In this document: one piece after another, positions 8,972-12,196 of the stretch | Layout: every line of letters begins with the position of its first letter | How positions within the stretch are numbered: position 1 is the stretch's first letter | Assembly (NCBI GenBank): GCA_004151065.3 | Contig: NWUY0300002577.1 | Span: 25,961-38,156, forward strand | Direction of reading: 5' to 3' | Source of the DNA: Larix sibirica | Taxonomy: Eukaryota; Streptophyta; Pinopsida; Pinales; Pinaceae | DNA length: 12,196 nt | Notes under the pieces: model-generated | Seen by the model: only the letters and a program-made list of their open reading frames with translations | The model's database searches: none | Told to the model about the DNA's origin: nothing | Made by a program: the position numbers and the translations under genes

Positions 8972-9470
8972 TACGTGGAGAAATTTGTCTAGGGAATCAC
9001 CATCTTCTAGATATTACAGTTTTAAAGGTTAAAGCCTACACCCAATTTGAGGAGAAACGAACTTGGGTGAGACTAAGGTGATTTGCACAATAAGGTTCCT
9101 TTTATTTTGACCGGTTCACACTCAAAATCAGTGAACAAAAGAAGTGTACACAAGAAGAAATACTTCTAGGGCATTATCATCTTACCAGATATGCCATTAT
9201 CTATTAAAGCTTACAGTTTTGGAGGTTGAAGTCTACACACAGGTCGAAGATCAACCTCAAGCTCACGATGGGTCAACTGTGCAGTATAAAGTTTCAATAG
9301 TTTTCTTTTGAAGGTTGAGAAGGAATCTATTAAGGTACTTAAATATCTTGTTTTGGGAGGTAGGGTGGAGTAAGGGAAAAACATATATACTCTCATATTG
9401 CATCCTGAACTAAATATCTCAGTTGGAGATGAGAGTTTTTGCAAAGGTTGAAGCCTCTCACACCAGTTGC
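8972..9470. repeat. Diverged long tandem repeat units, about 177-222 bp
   Basis: Unit one (from about 8972) and unit two (from about 9149) align over their whole length. TCTAGGG is at 8988 and 9165, CATCTT follows, then ACAGTTTT (9016 and 9213) with AGGTT-AAG (9026 and 9223) and CTACAC. After these comes a block like GTGATTTGCACAATAAGGTT. Unit two has about 20 extra bases near 9193-9212. A third, more worn unit shows AGGTTGAAGCCTCTCACACC at 9445. The block just before unit one (about 8910-8950) resembles the tail of a unit, so there may once have been four. Much of the LTR appears to have grown by tandem duplication. Confidence 0.6.
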
Positions 9471-9521
9471 AGCTAGTGCATTTACTCTATGTTGGAGCAC
9501 ATATATTGCCTATAAATTATA

Positions 9522-9539
9522 TGTGTGTGTGTGTGTGTG
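9522..9539. repeat. (TG)9 microsatellite
   Basis: Nine perfect TG units lie within the putative LTR. They are preceded by the AT-rich string TATAAATTATA. Confidence 0.95.
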
Positions 9540-9682
9540 AAGAATTGAAGTTCTTATGGAATCCTGGTGTTATTCTTGTGCATGTCGTATATCTATTTGG
9601 TTTCCTATGTTAATATTTTAATGACTAGAGATTAAGTCTGTTTGTTAAATCAATTCTCAAAATTGAAAAATTGAAAAATACT

Positions 9683-9715
9683 ACAACACTAATTCACCCC
9701 CCCTCTTAGTGTTGT
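9683..9715. other. Poly-C-loop hairpin near the LTR end
   Basis: ACAACACTAA (9683-9692) and TTAGTGTTGT (9706-9715) are perfect inverted copies around a 13-base loop holding seven C in a row (9697-9703). A similar TTCACCCCCC-CTCT motif flanked by short inverted repeats is something I recall near the LTR ends of other plant copia elements, just before the primer site. Its perfect stem in an otherwise decayed element is notable. Confidence 0.75.
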
Positions 9716-9731
9716 GAGCATGTTTTTCAAT

Positions 9732-9743
9732 TGTAATCCAAGC
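9732..9743 (+). other. Decayed initiator tRNA-Met primer binding site
   Basis: TGTAATCCAAGC matches TGGTATCAGAGC at 8 of 12 positions. It keeps the CAAT lead-in and the AGC end seen in intact relatives. It follows the putative LTR end by 2 bp. The match would be weak alone; the hairpin before it and the gag start 60 bp after support it. Confidence 0.6.
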
Positions 9744-9802
9744 AGGCTTCTTCTCTCGGGTTTAACCAACTTGAAGGAGGTTCTTGGTAAACACACTCTA
9801 CG

Positions 9803-10705
9803 ATGGGTGGAGTCAAGTTCAGAGATGTTCCCAAGTTTGATGGAACAAATTATGTCTTCTGGAGAAAACGGATGTTTGTCTACTTAATGTCTCTTGGATT
9901 TTATATCTAGACAAGCGTGCTTGATGGATACACTACTCCTAAAGACGATTGACAACCATCCACCTCAGATGAAATTTAATTCTGTGAAAATAATTCCATG
10001 GCAATGAATGCAATTCTTGTTGGTCTGTATGAATTAGAATTTTACAAGGTAATGAATTATACGACTGTAAAGGAAATATGGGATCAATTGGAAACTATGC
10101 ATCATGGTGACTCCAAGGTTCAAAAAGCAAAGCTGCAAAGTTTCAGAGGTCAATTTGAAGGACTCGGGATGCAGGAAGAAGAGAACATTGCTGCCTATTT
10201 TCAAAGGGTGGAAGAAATTGCTAACACCATGCGAGATCTTGGTGAATCCATTGATGAAACTTTAGTTGTGCAAAATATTTTAAGATATCTTCCAGCTAGA
10301 TTCAACCCCAAGGTATCCTCCATTGAAGAAAGGGACATCATGGATGATCTAAAGTTGAGCAAATTACATGGAATTTTGATTTCTTATGAAATGAGGATTG
10401 ATGAACCCAAGCAAAAAGAAGCAATCTTCAAGGAAACTAAAGAAAAGCATCATAAAAATGAAGAACAAGTTGCTTGTTCATTAGACCTGGATGTTTCAGA
10501 TGAAAAATTAGCCAACTTTGTCAACAAGTTGCCAAGAGGAACTGGAAAGTACAAAGGGAAGTTGCCACTAAAATGTTTTAACTGTGGAAAAATAGGACAC
10601 TTTGCACCAAAGTTCCCCTTAAGGAGAAATAAGCCAAACCCGATAAGACATTTCTCAAAAATAAAGTTTGTTAACAAACAAACCTTTTTCTCTCAATATG
10701 AATAA
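9803..10705 (+). pseudogene. Copia element 2 gag, N-terminal half with first zinc knuckle
   Basis: The start is ATG at 9803, followed by KFDGTNYVFWRKRM, the usual copia gag opening. From about 9992 the frame is open for 237 codons: MAMNAILVGL, KEIWDQLETMHHG, AKLQSFRGQFEGL, ENIAAYFQRVEEIANTM and NILRYLPARFNPKVSSIEE are typical of the UBN2 gag family. The knuckle CFNCGKIGHFAPKFP (10574-10615) keeps Cys, Cys and His, but the last Cys is Phe (TTC at 10613). Stops lie at 9908 (TAG, where Trp is expected), 9950 (TGA), 9977 (TAA) and 10703 (TAA). No frameshift is needed. The product would have been the particle structural protein. Confidence 0.88.
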
Positions 10706-11524
10706 GGAGTTTCTGATTATAAAGAGGATGATGAATCTGTTGTTGAAGGAAGAAATTAAATCTTGTTTTTGGCCAAGGAAGATATTCATAGTAATAGTGT
10801 TTCCAAGGAAAATGATGAAGGAGTTATAGATCTTGAAGCATAACTATTGGTTGCCTTAAATGAGATAGAGAACTTGAGGAACATAAATGAGAAACAAGAA
10901 AAATATCACCTGGAAGCCAGCAATCAACTGGCAAGGAAAGTAAGAGCAAATCTTCTAAAAAAGGATGATGAGATCAGTTCTCTTCAGGAAGAGCTAAACA
11001 AGACAAACTCTCTAAATAAAAAATTTGAGAAAAGCACTATAGATCTAAACAACATGCTCCTCCAACAAACAAATATTAAGGACAAAAATGGAATTGGATA
11101 CAAGATAGAGAACCAACAGGTTGAATTCTTTCTGAACCAGGAAGTCAATCTTATAAAGGAAATTCTTTCCAAGCATAGATCAAATCTTAGTAAAATGCAT
11201 GAGCCATTGATTGAAGCTTAGAGGCTATTATCCTTAAGAGAAAAAGAATGTGAGAGGTTAGAAAAGGAAGTTTCAAATCTAAGAAAGGAAGAGGATTTCT
11301 CCAACTTTGATAGAAAATTTGAATTTGGGACAAGACTGTGAGAGCCAATGCAAACTTCAAATCTAGGGAATGCCATAAGGAGAAATTTGACAAGTGTTTC
11401 TTTTAACAATTATGTTGTGCCTAGAAGATCACACTTTGTTAGGTACCAAAATACATTTTTTGGATATTGTTATAACTGTTATGATTTTGGTCATAAATGT
11501 TGAAATATTGTAACTTCTAAGAAT
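10706..11524 (+). pseudogene. Copia element 2 gag, coiled-coil and second zinc knuckle part
   Basis: The same frame continues with acidic DYKEDDESVVEG, then about 150 residues rich in Lys, Glu, Leu and Asn that look coiled-coil (LNEIENLRNINEKQEKY, EISSLQEELNK). The block STIDLNNMLLQQ..GIGY follows, which recalls the SSQ..GLGY block of SIRE-type gag. YQNTFFGYCYNCYDFGHKC (to 11500) is a second knuckle: Cys 11468, Cys 11477 and His 11492 are kept, a TGA sits at 11501, and the last Cys position is Ile (11507). Further stops are at 10757, 10841, 11219 and 11339. The frame is then cut by the LINE insertion after 11524. Confidence 0.78.
11498..11524. repeat. Target-site duplication, left copy (27 bp)
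   Basis: This sequence, starting TGTTGAAATATTGTAACTTC, is repeated without a mismatch at 12170-12196. Here it is part of the gag reading frame of element 2, so this is the original target. It borders the 3' end of the minus-strand LINE fragment. Confidence 0.75.
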
Positions 11525-12169
11525 ATTATATTTGTACTTTATTATTCCGAAGATGTTTCATTCCTCCGTGAAGACCTTATTNAGTAATAGAATCCAACTT
11601 CTTGGCATTTCCAGTTGACATCTTTTGTTTATGAGCATGTGTGTGTATTCTGTGTGATTCTAATAAGCGAGAAAGGTCTGACCGACCTGCCTTGCACCAT
11701 ATCCTCTTGTTTCTAGCTAATCATAATCCCCACAAAACAAAACAAAGGTAACTTTTATGACCTTATCCAGATTTATCTAAAGTCCAATCCTCAAAACTTT
11801 CAACAAAAGAATTTATATTATAGTGATTATTCCCTTTTGAAATCAACAAATGTTCCTTCCAAACAACATTTGAGAACAAGCAATGCAAAAAGATATGGTC
11901 AATGGATTCATTATCATCCTTACAAAGTATGCACAAGCTAGGGTTGTTTTAGTATCTTTTTTGTCCTTGTCCCATGTTAGAGCTTTGTTAGCCAAATCTA
12001 CCCACAAGAAGATTATTGTTTTTTGCAGTTTTCTAGCTTCCACAATAACTTCCACCACCAAACCCTTTCCATGCTTACCTCTTCTTCAATCCTGGAAGCA
12101 CACCCAAGATTTGTTATGAGAACTCCAACATCTTTATTCTTTAACCATTTTAACTCGTCATCTTGGTCC
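11525..12169 (-). pseudogene. 5'-truncated LINE fragment, ORF2 C-terminal zf-RVT region
   Basis: Read on the minus strand, this is the end of a plant L1-type ORF2, after the reverse transcriptase. From 12168 the frame DELKWLKNKDV..RVWWWKLLWKLE is open to a TAA at 12015. The next piece, FLWVDLANKALTWDKDKKD (about 11996-11940), is in another frame, with the shift near a run of six A. A second shift leads to the zf-RVT zinc motif PSLCILCKDDNESIDHIFLHC (Cys 11933 and 11924, His 11897 and 11885, Cys 11882) and VVWKEHLL. A TAA follows at 11765. LWGL-stop-LARNKRIW has TGA (11723) where Trp is usual. About 645 bp remain of an element normally several kb long. One base is unresolved (N, 11582). Confidence 0.82.
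11538..11543 (-). terminator. Polyadenylation signal of the LINE fragment
   Basis: AATAAA on the minus strand lies 13 bp before the boundary with the left 27-bp repeat, as expected for a LINE 3' end. The following bases are A- and T-rich, but a clean poly(A) tail is not visible. Confidence 0.45.
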
Positions 12170-12196
12170 TGTTGAAATATTGTAACTTCTAAGAAT
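12170..12196. repeat. Target-site duplication, right copy (27 bp), at the window edge
   Basis: It is identical to 11498-11524 over all 27 bases up to the last base of the window, so the repeat could be longer than seen. It borders the truncated 5' end of the minus-strand LINE fragment. The gag of element 2 should resume after it. Confidence 0.75.

Larger units (their letters stand above)
8219..9729 (+). repeat. Putative 5' LTR of copia element 2, about 1.5 kb
   Basis: The right end is set by the decayed primer site at 9732, with the same CA-AT spacing as element 1. The LTR would end GTTTTTCA (9722-9729), and its exact inverse TGAAAAAC occurs at 8219-8226, giving TG..CA ends and an 8-bp perfect terminal inverted repeat. 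A length of 1511 bp is within the range of SIRE/Maximus-type copia LTRs. Inside are a TATA box (8747), several tandem repeat blocks and a terminal poly-C-loop hairpin (9683-9715). The other LTR is outside the window, so the left end is a proposal. Confidence 0.55.
8219..12196 (+). mobile_element. Copia element 2: SIRE/Maximus-like, continues past the window
   Basis: A putative LTR, primer site and long gag with two zinc knuckles and a coiled coil are seen. Protease, integrase and reverse transcriptase are not in the window and should lie beyond 12196 if retained. A LINE fragment (11525-12169) interrupts the second zinc knuckle. The gag wording differs clearly from element 1, so these are two separate lineages, not one element and its copy. 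Confidence 0.75.

Noticed and set aside
9211-9444. Minus-strand open frame of 77 codons in the LTR
   Set aside because: It lies within the diverged tandem repeat units of the putative LTR and shows no motif.
11883-12119. Plus-strand open frame of 78 codons
   Set aside because: It lies opposite the LINE zf-RVT region, which has recognisable motifs on the minus strand.
11498-12196. The 27-bp repeats as the starts of two LTRs of a small non-autonomous element (TG start)
   Set aside because: No primer site or LTR end lies between them, the interior is LINE coding sequence on the minus strand, and the left copy is part of the gag frame. A target-site duplication explains all of this better.
1-12196. 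CRISPR arrays, tRNA or rRNA genes, bacterial operons
   Set aside because: No regularly spaced palindromic repeats with unique spacers, no cloverleaf-forming stretch and no ribosomal RNA signature were seen. The content is that of a plant nuclear genome.

Overview
The window looks like nuclear DNA of a land plant. It is AT-rich and CpG-poor, has no intact protein-coding gene, and its only clear coding homology is to decayed plant retrotransposons: two different Ty1-copia LTR elements and one LINE fragment. Nothing points to bacterial, viral or organellar DNA. I cannot name the species. The assignments below rest on motifs read by eye, not on database searches.

Layout. Bases 1-4479 are mostly featureless, with a short imperfect tandem repeat (358-405), a patch of decayed GTCGACTGG-like repeats (1851-2050), and a cluster of short open stretches on the minus strand at 3175-3905 that could be exons or exon relics. 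Bases 4480-5179 hold a TGACA-repeat cluster, a TATA box and what I read as the end of a 5' LTR. An initiator-methionine-tRNA-type primer binding site (5182) follows, then a Tnt1-like copia polyprotein relic (gag, protease, integrase, first part of reverse transcriptase) that stops abruptly near 8121. It carries two frameshifts, thirteen in-frame stops and mutated catalytic residues in protease and integrase.

From 8219 a second copia element begins. A 1.5 kb putative LTR (8219-9729) with an 8-bp terminal inverted repeat is rich in internal tandem repeats and ends with a poly-C-loop hairpin. A decayed primer binding site follows, then a long gag (9803-11524) with two zinc knuckles and a coiled coil, of the SIRE/Maximus type. 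This gag stays in one frame for 1.7 kb and is broken only by nine stop codons.

The second zinc knuckle of that gag is interrupted on the opposite strand by a 5'-truncated LINE fragment (11525-12169, zf-RVT region). It is flanked by a perfect 27-bp direct repeat that reads as its target-site duplication; the second copy ends exactly at the last base of the window. The implied order is copia element 2 first, then the LINE into it. Copia element 1 is a separate relic that has lost its 3' half. I found no new biological system; the most informative structures are the nested LINE insertion and the repeat-built LTR.
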